A stretch of 64,000 nt of DNA from positions 1,984,001 to 2,048,000 of the forward strand of contig CBDHFR010000004.1 in the NCBI GenBank assembly GCA_965262665.1, given 5' to 3'. Positions 17,902 through 25,926 of the stretch are shown one piece after another. Each line of letters opens with the position of its first letter. Positions within the stretch are counted from its first letter, which is position 1. A program made the position numbers and the translations under genes. This DNA comes from CBDBND01 sp965262665. Its GTDB lineage: Bacteria > Pseudomonadota > Alphaproteobacteria > Rhodospirillales > Rhodospirillaceae. Under the pieces are notes generated by a model. That model was not told the DNA's origin and searched no databases. It was given only the letters and a program-made list of their open reading frames with translations.

Positions 17902-18465
17902 ATGGTTAGGGAACGTCCTGAATATCCGCCTTCCGATCCAACGCTCTTTGCGGAAATCGACGCAGTCCTCAAGCGCACGGAAGAAATCTGGCTGGCGCAA
18001 GAATGGTGGCGGCTCCCAGAAGAGATTTGGGATCGAGAAGACCCGACGCCCATTTATGTCGCGGAAGAACTCTACGACGTCATGGTCGGGTGGGAAACGC
18101 TCGATCGATACATTTTTCCACCAAAGAAGGGGCTCGACGCGTTTCGCTGGGGCTATTCTAAACTGTTCGTCAAAGAACTCGCGCCCGGCGTGGCGCTCGC
18201 CCTTTACGATCACTGGTATGAAATCAAGATTAAGGCGCCGGGCCCAATCGGTGTTCCCCGTCACGGCTTTGATCATGTGCTGTCGATCTATAACAAACGC
18301 GCAGACGGTTGGCGCCAATCCCTCTACGCCCAATGCCCCCTGGGACCGGATACGTATGTCCGCGCTATGGCAGAAAAATTGGTTGGCTCCGACTTTGATG
18401 ACTTCTATGAGGATGTAAAAATGCGCGATATCCAGGATCCGCGGGTCACCAACCAAAAGAGCTGA
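17902..18465 (+). CDS. Uncharacterised 187-residue soluble protein
   Basis: MVRERPEYPPSDPTLFAEID then a Trp-rich N-terminal half (IWLAQEWWRLPEEIWDREDP), YLDRYIFPP-like and DAFRWGYSKLFVKEL segments, and a C-terminal half with HGFDHVLSIYNKRADGWRQS and FDDFYEDVKMRDIQDPR. The spacing of aromatics and the 'DHVLSIYNKRADGWR' strand recall NTF2/SnoaL-like pockets, but no motif is decisive and I leave the function open. No signal peptide or membrane helix. Start chosen at the first Met after the IS6 tip; its promoter must be within about 30 bp of that tip. Confidence 0.55.
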   Translation: MVRERPEYPPSDPTLFAEIDAVLKRTEEIWLAQEWWRLPEEIWDREDPTPIYVAEELYDVMVGWETLDRYIFPPKKGLDAFRWGYSKLFVKELAPGVALALYDHWYEIKIKAPGPIGVPRHGFDHVLSIYNKRADGWRQSLYAQCPLGPDTYVRAMAEKLVGSDFDDFYEDVKMRDIQDPRVTNQKS

Positions 18466-18719
18466 CCTTCAAAATCGGTCGCTGGCGCCAGCCTCAAACA
18501 GCGGTTGGTGCAAAGTTGTTCTGTTTGTAGACAATTGCTTTGCTGGCGATTCGCATTTGTCCCTTTCGAAAACCTCGTCCTGTCCCTTCTATTTACCTGA
18601 TTCGCTGGTATTCGTGGTGCAGTCCGCCAAGATGCGGATGCGTATTGTGAATCCCGGAGACAAAATGGTCAGTGGAATCGGTCGGATAGTCTGACCATCG
18701 CGGAGTAAAGGTCCGCATC
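18466..18719. other. Repeat debris upstream of IS5
   Basis: Contains two half palindromic repeats (TTTGTCCCTTTCGAAAACCT near 18557 and CCTGTCCCTTC at 18587) and, at 18593-18640 on the minus strand, LGGLHHEYQRI, which matches the end of the integrase-core element at 49700-50273. Nothing else recognised. Confidence 0.5.
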
Positions 18720-19634
18720 TTAGAGGCCGTTTCGAAAGGGGTTGAGTGGCCGGTGTCGATGTGATTCCAGGAAGGTTGCTGAAACCGATCTGGAGCCGCC
18801 ATGTGGACGCCGACCACCCGAGAGCAGCATAGCCGCAAGGCGCTGCGTTATCAGACTGATTTGACCGCTGCGGAGTGGGTTGTGATCGAGCCTCATTTGC
18901 CTCCGGCTCATGGCACGGGACGGCCCCGGTCATGGCCGATGCGAGAGATCGTCAACGGCATTTTCTACGTGATGCGGGCTGGCTGCCCTTGGCGCTTGCT
19001 GCCAAGCGATTTACCACCGTGGGGCACGATCTATCGCTGGTTCGCTAAGTTCCGCGACGACGGCCTCCTTGAGAAAATCAACCACTTTCTGGTCATGGCC
19101 GATCGCGAGCGGGTCGGACGCGAGGCCAGCCCGAGCGGCGCGATTATCGACAGCCAGAGCGTCAAGACGACCGAGGCTGGTGGCCCCCGCGGCTACGATG
19201 CGGGCAAGAAGATCAAGGGGCGCAAGCGCCACGCGCTGGTCGACACCGACGGGCGCGGCCTCGTGCTCGAGGCGCATCCGGCGAGTATCCAGGACCGCGA
19301 TGGTGGCGGGCCGCTGCTGTGCGCCTCACGCGGCTCGTTTCCGTTCATCGAGAAGGTCTTTGCCGACAGCGGCTACGCCGGCGAGAAGGTCGCCACGGCC
19401 ACCATGATCGCCGTCGAGATCGTGCGCAAAAGCCCCGATCAGGTCGGCTTCGCCGTCCAACCGCGCCGCTGGGTCGTGGAGCGCTTCTTCGCCTGGATCA
19501 ACCGCAACCGGCGACTGGCAAAGGACTTCGAGGCCACCATCGCCTCGGCCCGCGCCTTCCTCTACGCCGCCTCCGTCATGCTCCTCGTCCGCAGATTGGC
19601 CCGAGCCGCATGACTTTCGAAACCGACTCTTAGG
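18719..19634 (+). mobile_element. Complete IS5-family element
   Basis: Inverted ends TTAGAGGCCGTTTCGAAAG (18720-18738) and CTTTCGAAACCGACTCTTA (19614-19632), 16 of 19 matching, flank a single intact transposase. About 915 bp. It lies between an integrase remnant and an IS21 remnant. Confidence 0.85.
18801..19613 (+). CDS. IS5-family transposase
   Basis: A 270-aa protein. The N-terminal DUF4096-like domain (LTAAEWVVIEPHLPPAHGTG RP) is followed by the DDE_Tnp_1 core: Asp in GAIIDSQSVKTTEAGGPRGY, Asp in KVFADSGYAGEK and Glu in RWVVERFFAWINRNRRLAKD. This is the standard IS5 layout at full length and all three catalytic residues are present, so the copy is probably active. No frameshift is needed (unlike the IS427 group). 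The reading frame runs close to the right terminal repeat. Confidence 0.92.
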   Translation: MWTPTTREQHSRKALRYQTDLTAAEWVVIEPHLPPAHGTGRPRSWPMREIVNGIFYVMRAGCPWRLLPSDLPPWGTIYRWFAKFRDDGLLEKINHFLVMADRERVGREASPSGAIIDSQSVKTTEAGGPRGYDAGKKIKGRKRHALVDTDGRGLVLEAHPASIQDRDGGGPLLCASRGSFPFIEKVFADSGYAGEKVATATMIAVEIVRKSPDQVGFAVQPRRWVVERFFAWINRNRRLAKDFEATIASARAFLYAASVMLLVRRLARAA

Positions 19635-19661
19635 CCCGAGGCGAACGAGCTGAGGGCGGGA

Positions 19662-20436
19662 GATGTATTCTGTGGACTTATACAGCCGGGTGCGGCCGTA
19701 CGTGCCATGTTGAAGGGATGAGCAAGAGCGCGGCGGTGCGGCGGTTTGGGATCGACCGCAAGACGGTTGCGAAGATGCTGGAGCACGCGGTTCCGCCTGG
19801 ATACCGCCGGACGGGCCCTCCGGTGCGGCCCAAGCTTGACCCGTTCATTCCGATCGTCGACCAGATCCTCGAAGAGGACAAAGGCCGGCTGAAGAAGCAA
19901 CGGCACACCGCGAAGCGGATCTTCGAGCGCCTGCGGGACGAGCACGGCTTCACCGGTGGGATCATGATCGTCACGGATTAACTACGTGTGAAGAAGCGCC
20001 GGATGCGGGAGGTCTTCGTGCCGCTGGCGCACGCGCCGGGTCATGCGCAGGTGGACTTTGGCGAGGCGCTCGGTGTGATCGGCGGCGTGCAGCGCAAGCT
20101 GCACTACTTTGCGATGGCACTGCCGCAGTCGGATGCCTTCTTCATCAAGGCGCACCCGGGCGAAACGACTGAGGCATTCTGCGATGGGCACGTTTCGGCC
20201 TTTGCCTTCTTCGGCGGTGTGCCGCTATCGGTACTATACGACAGCACCACCATCGCGGTGGCGAAGTAGTTGGTGACGGTACTCGCAAGCGCACCAGGTC
20301 TTTCTCGGAGCTGCAGTCGCACGACCTGTTCGAGGATCACGTCGATCTCGATGGTGCGCTACCGCGGCAACGACTATTCGGTGCCAGTCGCCTACGCCCA
20401 TCACGAGGTTCAGGTTCGCGGCTACTCGAGTGTGAT
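19662..20436 (+). pseudogene. IS21-family IstA, multiply damaged
   Basis: Opens MYSVDLYSRVR, loses frame near 19692, resumes MSKSAAVRRFGIDRKTVAKM and LEHAVPPGYRRTGPPVRPKL, is broken again at 19979 by an insertion that creates TAA, continues KKRRMREVFVPLAHAPGHAQ and VDFGEALGVIGG (first DDE Asp) to VLYDSTTIAVAK, stops, and after a deletion ends with SMVRYRGNDYSVPVAYAHHE. It was inserted in, or deleted into, the MmgE/PrpD gene that follows. Confidence 0.8.
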
Positions 20437-21288
20437 GAAGAGATCACGGCGCAGGCCGTGAGCCTTGCCTGGGAAATTCCCATGCGCACGTTGCAGTATA
20501 TGAAACCCAAAGTGCGTAAACGCATCAGCCCCTTCCCCATGGGACACCTGTTTGCGGCACAGGCAGGGTTTCAGGCCGCCGTCTTGGCGCAGATCGGACT
20601 GGACACGCTGCCCGATGAAATTGATTACCTCGGCGACGAGTACGACTTGGGCCGACTTGCTGATACATCCAACCGTTTTCATTTTGTCGAAGATGGTTTG
20701 TTCCTGAAAAAATGGCCCAGCAGCAACCTGTGTCACATGGTTCTGCATCTGGTGACAGAGATCGTCAGGCGGGAACACCTTTCACCGGACGATATTCAAT
20801 CTATTCGCGTCGGCTTACCGGACCTCTACACCATTCCCCATCAGGACGACCCGGCCCCGGACACTTATTGGCAGGGTATTTACAGCGCCCCTTGGGCGAT
20901 TTCCATGTGCGTCCATGGCATTGCACCTGGCCCGGACTGGCTCACCATCGAACGGCTTGCCGATCCTTCCTGCCGCAATATTGCGGCCAAGGTTGAAATC
21001 GTTGAACATCCGCCTGCGTCCAAAGCTGTTGCCGCCAAAGATTTTCTTGCCGTGGAAGGTTGGGTAGAACTGACCACCGGCAAGGGTATCTATAAAGAGA
21101 GCAAAACCATGGCGAACACCGCTGGATCACCGACCACACCCCTGACCAGAGAGCAGCTGACGAATAAGTTCAAACAGCTTGTAGAGCCGGATTTGGGTCT
21201 GGATGGAACAGGACACCTCCTCGACGCCCTCAACGAACTGGACTCCTGTGACAACATCAACACAATCACCGCCACTTTGCTTTCTTAG
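20437..21288 (+). pseudogene. MmgE/PrpD-family protein, N-terminally truncated
   Basis: The C-terminal ~283 residues of a 2-methylcitrate-dehydratase-like protein of ~450 residues. FPMGHLFAAQAGFQAAVLAQ, the EYDLGRLADTSNRFHFVEDG region, then KKWPSSNLCHMVLHLVTEIV (family K.WP.C...H) and the domain-2 stretch to TPLTREQLTNKFKQLV. Family members dehydrate or isomerise hydroxy-polycarboxylates; substrates vary widely. The first ~165 residues were replaced by IS21 DNA with no start, so it is probably inactive. It lies 23 bp upstream of the old-yellow-enzyme-type gene on the same strand and was probably its operon partner. Confidence 0.8.
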
Positions 21289-21311
21289 CAGCCGTTGGCT
21301 ATAGAACGTCC

Positions 21312-23303
21312 GTGTCTGAGTCTACCCACCCCGTTTACCCGCACCTGTTTTCGCCGATCACCATCGCCAGGAAATCGCTGCGCAATCGCATCGTCCATGC
21401 CTCCGTGTCCTTGCGTTACGTGCCCGACGGCAAGGTCAACGATGACAGCATCACCTACTACCGCAACCGCGCCGAAGGTGGCGTCTCTATGGCCGTCACC
21501 GAACCCATGGGGACGACAAGGTGGAACGTGGCCGCGCGCCGCATCCGTGTGTTCGGCAAATCCAACGAAGACGGCTTGAAGAAATTCGCCGATGTGGTCG
21601 GCAACGCCGGCTGCCACATGATCGGTCAGTTGCAGGACTCCGGCCGGGGCCGTCACGAAGGGGGGCGTAATATGAATGCCATCGGCCCGTCGCCCCTGCC
21701 CGACGATCTCAGTTGGACTATCCCCCATGCGCTGACCACGGACGAAGTGGAAACCATGATTGAAGACTTCGCGGAGTCCTCCGCCTGGCTAAAGCACTGC
21801 GGCTGGAGCGGGGTGGAAATCTCAGCGGGTCACGGCCATATCTTTCATCAGTTCATGGCCGCCCATTCTAACATCCGAGACGACAAGTTCGGCGGCGACC
21901 TGGAAGGCCGAACGAAAATTATAACGGACTTGATGTCGGCCATCCGCGATCTTGCCGGCAGCGACTTCATTATCGGCGTTAAGCTTCCAGGTGAGGACGG
22001 TGAAACTGACGGCATTGATTTTGAAGAAGCCAAACGTATTTCGAAGATCGCCGCCGGCAACGGCAATGCAGATTACGTCACTTATTGCTGGGGCTCGCAC
22101 TCAGAAACGCTCTTTTGGCATTTACCGGATTTGCATGGGGACCGGGCGCCGTTCGTGGAAAAGATCCGTGAAATGGCCGAACCCTTTGGCAACACACCGG
22201 TCGGTGCGCTCGGGCTAATCACTGATCCCAATGAAGGAGACCGGGTCATCGAGTCCGGCGCCGCCGATCTGGTGATGATGGGCCGGCCGCTGGTCACCGA
22301 CCCAGCCTGGGCCAAAAAAACCATGGAAGGCCGGGAAGCGCAGATCCGCTACTGCGTTTCCGGTAACACCTGCTGGAAGCTCATCATCGACGGCGGACGC
22401 CTGCAATGTGACAACAACCCACGCGTGGGTCAGCCCGACGAAGCGGATTGGTGGCCCTCACTGGCGGAGAGCAAACGCAAAGTCGTTGTCGTCGGCACAG
22501 GTGTTGCCGGCTTGGAAGCGGCTTGGATCGCTGGCGCCCGCGGCCACGATGTCACCGTGTTCGGTATGTCCGGCGAAGTAGGAGGCAAGACGCGCCTCCA
22601 TGCGGAATTGCCGGGCGGTGAGAATCTGTCCAGCATTTACGACTATCAGAAACTCAGCGCCGACCGGGCGGGCGTCAACTTCGAGCTGGGCCTCACTGTA
22701 TCTGCTGATGACGTGCTCGCCCGCAAGCCGGATGCGGTGATCCTGGCGACGGGCTCAACCATGACCTGGCCGGACTTTTTGCCAGAGGAATATAAAGACG
22801 AAGGGATTTTCCTAGACCTGCGCGACATCATGACTGCACTGCTGGAGCATCCGTCACCCCAGCCGGGTACGGCAGTGATCTACGACCACGATCATACCAA
22901 GATGACGTACGCCGCAGCTGAATGGATGGCGGACAAATTCGACCGGGTTGCTATTGTCACACCGCGTGATCGCATTGCTTCAGACGAAGCGTTGGTTAAC
23001 CGCCAAGGCATCTATGACCGGCTCTACAAGAAAAAAGTTCAGTTGATCACCAGTTGCGAACCCTTGGTGGAGTCATCGTTTGAAGAGGGTCAGGTTACCG
23101 TCGCCAATGTCTTTAACGACGAGGAACAGGTGATCGATGACGTCAGCCTGTTCACCTACGCCACCCCGCGGGTGCCTAACAACGGCCTGGTCCCGGCATT
23201 GAAACAAGCGGGTGTTGAGTATCACCTCATCGGTGATGTTTATACACCACGCGTGGTGGTCGCCGCGACGGCGGACGGCAACCGTGTGGGCCAACAGGTT
23301 TAG
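21312..23303 (+). CDS. Old-yellow-enzyme/2,4-dienoyl-CoA-reductase-type flavoprotein
   Basis: A 663-aa two-part flavoenzyme. Residues ~10-340 form the FMN TIM barrel (HLFSPITIARKSLRNRIVHA; GVEISAGHGHIFHQFMAAHS with the family's substrate-side His pair; FGGDLEGRTKIITD; GLITDPNEG and GAADLVMMGRPLVTDP). Residues ~380-650 form the NAD(P)/FAD Rossmann part (VVVVGTGVAGLEAAWIAGAR). The linking 4Fe-4S motif, normally C-x2-C-x2-C-x11-C, reads CVSGNTC...C here: the second Cys is Gly, so the cluster may be altered or absent. Such enzymes reduce activated C=C bonds or demethylate amines. GTG start; no good alternative upstream. It ends 2 bp from the convergent DUF1838 gene. Confidence 0.85.
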   Translation: MSESTHPVYPHLFSPITIARKSLRNRIVHASVSLRYVPDGKVNDDSITYYRNRAEGGVSMAVTEPMGTTRWNVAARRIRVFGKSNEDGLKKFADVVGNAGCHMIGQLQDSGRGRHEGGRNMNAIGPSPLPDDLSWTIPHALTTDEVETMIEDFAESSAWLKHCGWSGVEISAGHGHIFHQFMAAHSNIRDDKFGGDLEGRTKIITDLMSAIRDLAGSDFIIGVKLPGEDGETDGIDFEEAKRISKIAAGNGNADYVTYCWGSHSETLFWHLPDLHGDRAPFVEKIREMAEPFGNTPVGALGLITDPNEGDRVIESGAADLVMMGRPLVTDPAWAKKTMEGREAQIRYCVSGNTCWKLIIDGGRLQCDNNPRVGQPDEADWWPSLAESKRKVVVVGTGVAGLEAAWIAGARGHDVTVFGMSGEVGGKTRLHAELPGGENLSSIYDYQKLSADRAGVNFELGLTVSADDVLARKPDAVILATGSTMTWPDFLPEEYKDEGIFLDLRDIMTALLEHPSPQPGTAVIYDHDHTKMTYAAAEWMADKFDRVAIVTPRDRIASDEALVNRQGIYDRLYKKKVQLITSCEPLVESSFEEGQVTVANVFNDEEQVIDDVSLFTYATPRVPNNGLVPALKQAGVEYHLIGDVYTPRVVVAATADGNRVGQQV

Positions 23304-23305
23304 AG

Positions 23306-24241
23306 CTAAACCGGTTTCGGCTTCCGCGCGGTCATGAAGTCCCGGTAGTTGTTGCGCACCCCGTCCCAGTTTTCGAGATCGAACATCTGCGGCGCATTGA
23401 GGCGGAGTAAGGCCATGGGCTCGGGCGGAATTTCCTCAATGCCGAGGAACTTCATGCCGAACCCGCGAGAACACGAGAACCCCGGCTTTCCGGCCATTTC
23501 CAACCACGGCGCCCAAGTCACGTTCTCCTGATAGTGATTGAGCGCCCGTACAGACTTGAGGTCCGCATTTTCCAAATCCACCAGCGAGGCCAAAAAAAGA
23601 ATGAAACTGTGCCAGGTCACGGTCGGACCGGACGATTCCTTGGGCCACTGTTCTGGCGAGATGGGGTTGGGGAACGAAAACTCCGACTGCACCGGCACCC
23701 ACACCGTGCCGCCCATCACCGTCCAGTCCATGCTTTCTGGTTTGATCGTCGCTTCCGGTCCGGTATCCGAGCCTTCCGGCGTTACCGTCACGTCGATGGG
23801 CCCGATGAGATAGGTCATGGGTTCGACCGTGTCGCCGGTAAACGGATTCTCGAACGTCTTGAGCGTGTCCCACTCGTCGAACGGCGTGTACACTGCGCAT
23901 TCATGCATGCGGTAAGTGAATGTCGTGTCGTCCACCTGCCGCCATTGAGTCACGTTATAGTTGATCATGCTGTAGAAGGTGGCGAACTCGTCTTCTTCTG
24001 CATTGTAGCCATAGACCCAACCGCGGGAGACCCGGTGCATGGTGGCGCCGTCTTCCAATGTGCCGCGCATTTTGATAGTCGCCCGCATCTTGGAAACGGG
24101 ATCGGAAAGATCCAACGACTCTTGGGCAGACGCGGGTACACCGATTTCCAAATTGGGTAAAGCGCCGAGTCCTGTGGCCAACCCAGCCCCGGTTGCAAGC
24201 CCGGCAGATAAAAGCGAACGGCGATCAATCGAATTTGTCAT
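23306..24241 (-). CDS. DUF1838 family protein, exported (copy 1)
   Basis: A 311-aa protein. A twin-arginine-like signal (DRRSLLSAGLATGAG) with likely cleavage after VPASAQE suggests folded export. The mature part has the DUF1838 hallmarks: LDLSDPVSKMRATIKMRGTL, VYGYNAEEDEFATFYSMINY, ENPFTGDTVEPMTYLIGPID, a Trp-rich strand block (WTVMGGTVWVPVQSEFSFPN) and the C-terminal YQENVTWAPWLEMAGKPGF. DUF1838 has no assigned activity; members are often found next to flavin reductases in proteobacterial catabolic clusters. It starts 3 bp after the stop of copy 2, so the pair is an operon, and it converges on the OYE-type gene. Confidence 0.8.
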   Translation of the reverse strand: MTNSIDRRSLLSAGLATGAGLATGLGALPNLEIGVPASAQESLDLSDPVSKMRATIKMRGTLEDGATMHRVSRGWVYGYNAEEDEFATFYSMINYNVTQWRQVDDTTFTYRMHECAVYTPFDEWDTLKTFENPFTGDTVEPMTYLIGPIDVTVTPEGSDTGPEATIKPESMDWTVMGGTVWVPVQSEFSFPNPISPEQWPKESSGPTVTWHSFILFLASLVDLENADLKSVRALNHYQENVTWAPWLEMAGKPGFSCSRGFGMKFLGIEEIPPEPMALLRLNAPQMFDLENWDGVRNNYRDFMTARKPKPV

Positions 24242-24244
24242 CGC

Positions 24245-25207
24245 TCAGCCCTCCGCCCGTTTGTCGTCTAACGGCGGTTTGGGCTCTTGGGTGCGCTGGT
24301 ACCAGAGGAATTCGTTTTGGAATTCGGTCCAGTTGTCCCGGTCGAACACTTCCGGCACGTATTGTTCCATGCGTTTGATGCGGGCGATGGGAATGTCATC
24401 CCAGCGTATCTTCTTGCCGTAACCCCGGGAGATGAGACGGCCAGGCCGTTGCCCCATGAGCATCCACGGCTGCCAACGGAGGTTTTCCTGATACCAGCTG
24501 TGGGCCATGGCTTGGGTGATATTGGGGTTTTCCAAGTCCTTCAGTTTGACTGCGAACATGACGAAGGAGTCCCAGCCGAAGGTCGGTCCGGCAGAGGCAC
24601 GCGGCCACTTATCCGGTTGAAGGGGATTCACGTAATCGACCGAGGAATCCGTCGGCATGTAGACCGTATCGCCAACGATTTGCCAGTTGAGATTGTTGCC
24701 GATTATCACCCGCTCGGCGTTTTCAGCTCCGGCATCTGCGTCAACTTGCCTTGGATCGCGCGTCGACATCATGGGCCCGATGGCATCGTGGTGTACCTTC
24801 ACCGTTTCGTTCGTATACGGATTGGTCCACTCCTCCATGACCTCGTCGGTGCCGAACTTCATGTAAACGGCGGTTTCGTACATGCGCGAACGGATGGCGG
24901 CGTTGTCGTCATGGGTCCATTCGGAAACGTTGTAGTTTTCCAAGGAACAAAACGGCGTAAACTTGTGGCCGTCGGGATCATACATCCACACGTGACCGGT
25001 AGAGACGCGGTGCACGGTTTCTTCCGCCAGCGTACCGGTGGTCTTCAACCGCGATTGAAACCGCACCTTAGGGTCGTCGAAGTCTAGTGATGTTGCAGCA
25101 AGGGCGATACTGGTGCCCATCATAGGAAGACTCATGCCCAAACCTGCAGCCAAACAGCCAGTCGCACCGAATACATCCCCCCGGTTCAAAGCACCGTTAT
25201 CCATCAC
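24245..25207 (-). CDS. DUF1838 family protein (copy 2)
   Basis: A 320-aa paralogue of copy 1 with the same order of motifs: LDFDDPKVRFQSRLKTTGTL, VWMYDPDGHKFTPFCSLENY, WTNPYTNETVKVHHDAIGPM, WQIVGDTVYMPTDSSVDYVN and SWYQENLRWQPWMLMGQRPG. The N-terminus is hydrophobic (GDVFGATGCLAAGLGMSLPM) but lacks the twin Arg; it may be a Sec signal or a degenerate Tat signal, with the protein beginning around SLDFDDP. First gene of the two-gene operon. Start at MMDNGALN; a Nudix gene lies 35 bp upstream on the same strand. Confidence 0.8.
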   Translation of the reverse strand: MMDNGALNRGDVFGATGCLAAGLGMSLPMMGTSIALAATSLDFDDPKVRFQSRLKTTGTLAEETVHRVSTGHVWMYDPDGHKFTPFCSLENYNVSEWTHDDNAAIRSRMYETAVYMKFGTDEVMEEWTNPYTNETVKVHHDAIGPMMSTRDPRQVDADAGAENAERVIIGNNLNWQIVGDTVYMPTDSSVDYVNPLQPDKWPRASAGPTFGWDSFVMFAVKLKDLENPNITQAMAHSWYQENLRWQPWMLMGQRPGRLISRGYGKKIRWDDIPIARIKRMEQYVPEVFDRDNWTEFQNEFLWYQRTQEPKPPLDDKRAEG

Positions 25208-25242
25208 CGTCCCCTCGTCTCTCTCTTGAACAGAGTCTCAGC

Positions 25243-25662
25243 CTACGCGCGCTTGGCAAGGGCAACCAGTATGGATTTGAGCTTTTCCTCTGCGATAACG
25301 TCGTGCGCTTGCTCGATCGGCATCCATTCCCGCTTGCGGACTTTTTTCTCAGGATAAGACTCAAGAATTTGGGTGACTGCCAATGGATAAAGCCGCACAC
25401 GGCACAGTTCGCCGCCACGCTCCGGCTGCTTTTGATATGAGTAGGACCCCAGACTGCGGGTCTCGATGACACCAAGGACGCCGGCTTCTTCAAAGGCCTC
25501 GAAATAGGCTGATTCACTGGGTGACAGGCCGGGTTCCAGATTGCCCTTGGGAAAGATCCATAGCTTTAACGTTTTGGATTGCACCAAAAGCACCCAGAGG
25601 TCACCACCTCGGACTTGATAGGTCAATACCCCGGCTTGGCGAATGCTCGCGATCCCGATCAT
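25243..25662 (-). CDS. Nudix hydrolase
   Basis: A 139-aa single-domain Nudix protein. The Nudix box lies at residues ~40-62: GNLEPGLSPSESAYFEAFEE followed by AGVLG, which keeps the Gly, the first Glu and the EExG end but has Phe where the consensus REU Arg should be. WIFPKGNLEPG and LLVQSKTLKLW are typical of the diphosphoinositol/Ap4A-type subgroup, which clears nucleotide or inositol pyrophosphates. A missing Arg is tolerated in some active members. Upstream gene of the DUF1838 operon on the same strand, probably housekeeping rather than pathway-specific. Confidence 0.8.
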   Translation of the reverse strand: MIGIASIRQAGVLTYQVRGGDLWVLLVQSKTLKLWIFPKGNLEPGLSPSESAYFEAFEEAGVLGVIETRSLGSYSYQKQPERGGELCRVRLYPLAVTQILESYPEKKVRKREWMPIEQAHDVIAEEKLKSILVALAKRA

Positions 25663-25708
25663 TCCTGTGGATAACCTTTAAAGGCCATTGACCGCGCCGA
25701 TTGAACAT

Positions 25709-25926
25709 AGGGCGAGTTCAATCGGTCGTCGCAACACTCTGGCATAGGAGGTTGCTATGACGGTACGCAGACGGCGGTCGGATCGGTCTGGACGGAGCAA
25801 GTTGCATTCGCCAGGTCGACCGGACTCGGCACGGCGTGAGGAGCTTGTTCGGTTCTGGGCAGCGATTGCGACGGGGCGTTCGAGCGAGGACGCGGCCCGA
25901 GATGCCGGTGTATCCCCTCCGGTACC
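25709..25926 (+). pseudogene. IS30-family element: left end and transposase N-terminus
   Basis: A left terminal repeat (GGGCGAGTTCAATCGGTCGT followed by CGCAACAC) that is the inverted partner of the right end at ~1940-1957, then a Shine-Dalgarno AGGAGG and ATG at 25757 encoding MTVRRRRSDRSGRSKLHSPG and AAIATGRSSEDAARDAGVS, the IS30 helix-turn-helix. Cut at ~25926 by the IS630 element. Together with 977-1957 it would rebuild nearly a whole IS30 transposase. Confidence 0.75.
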
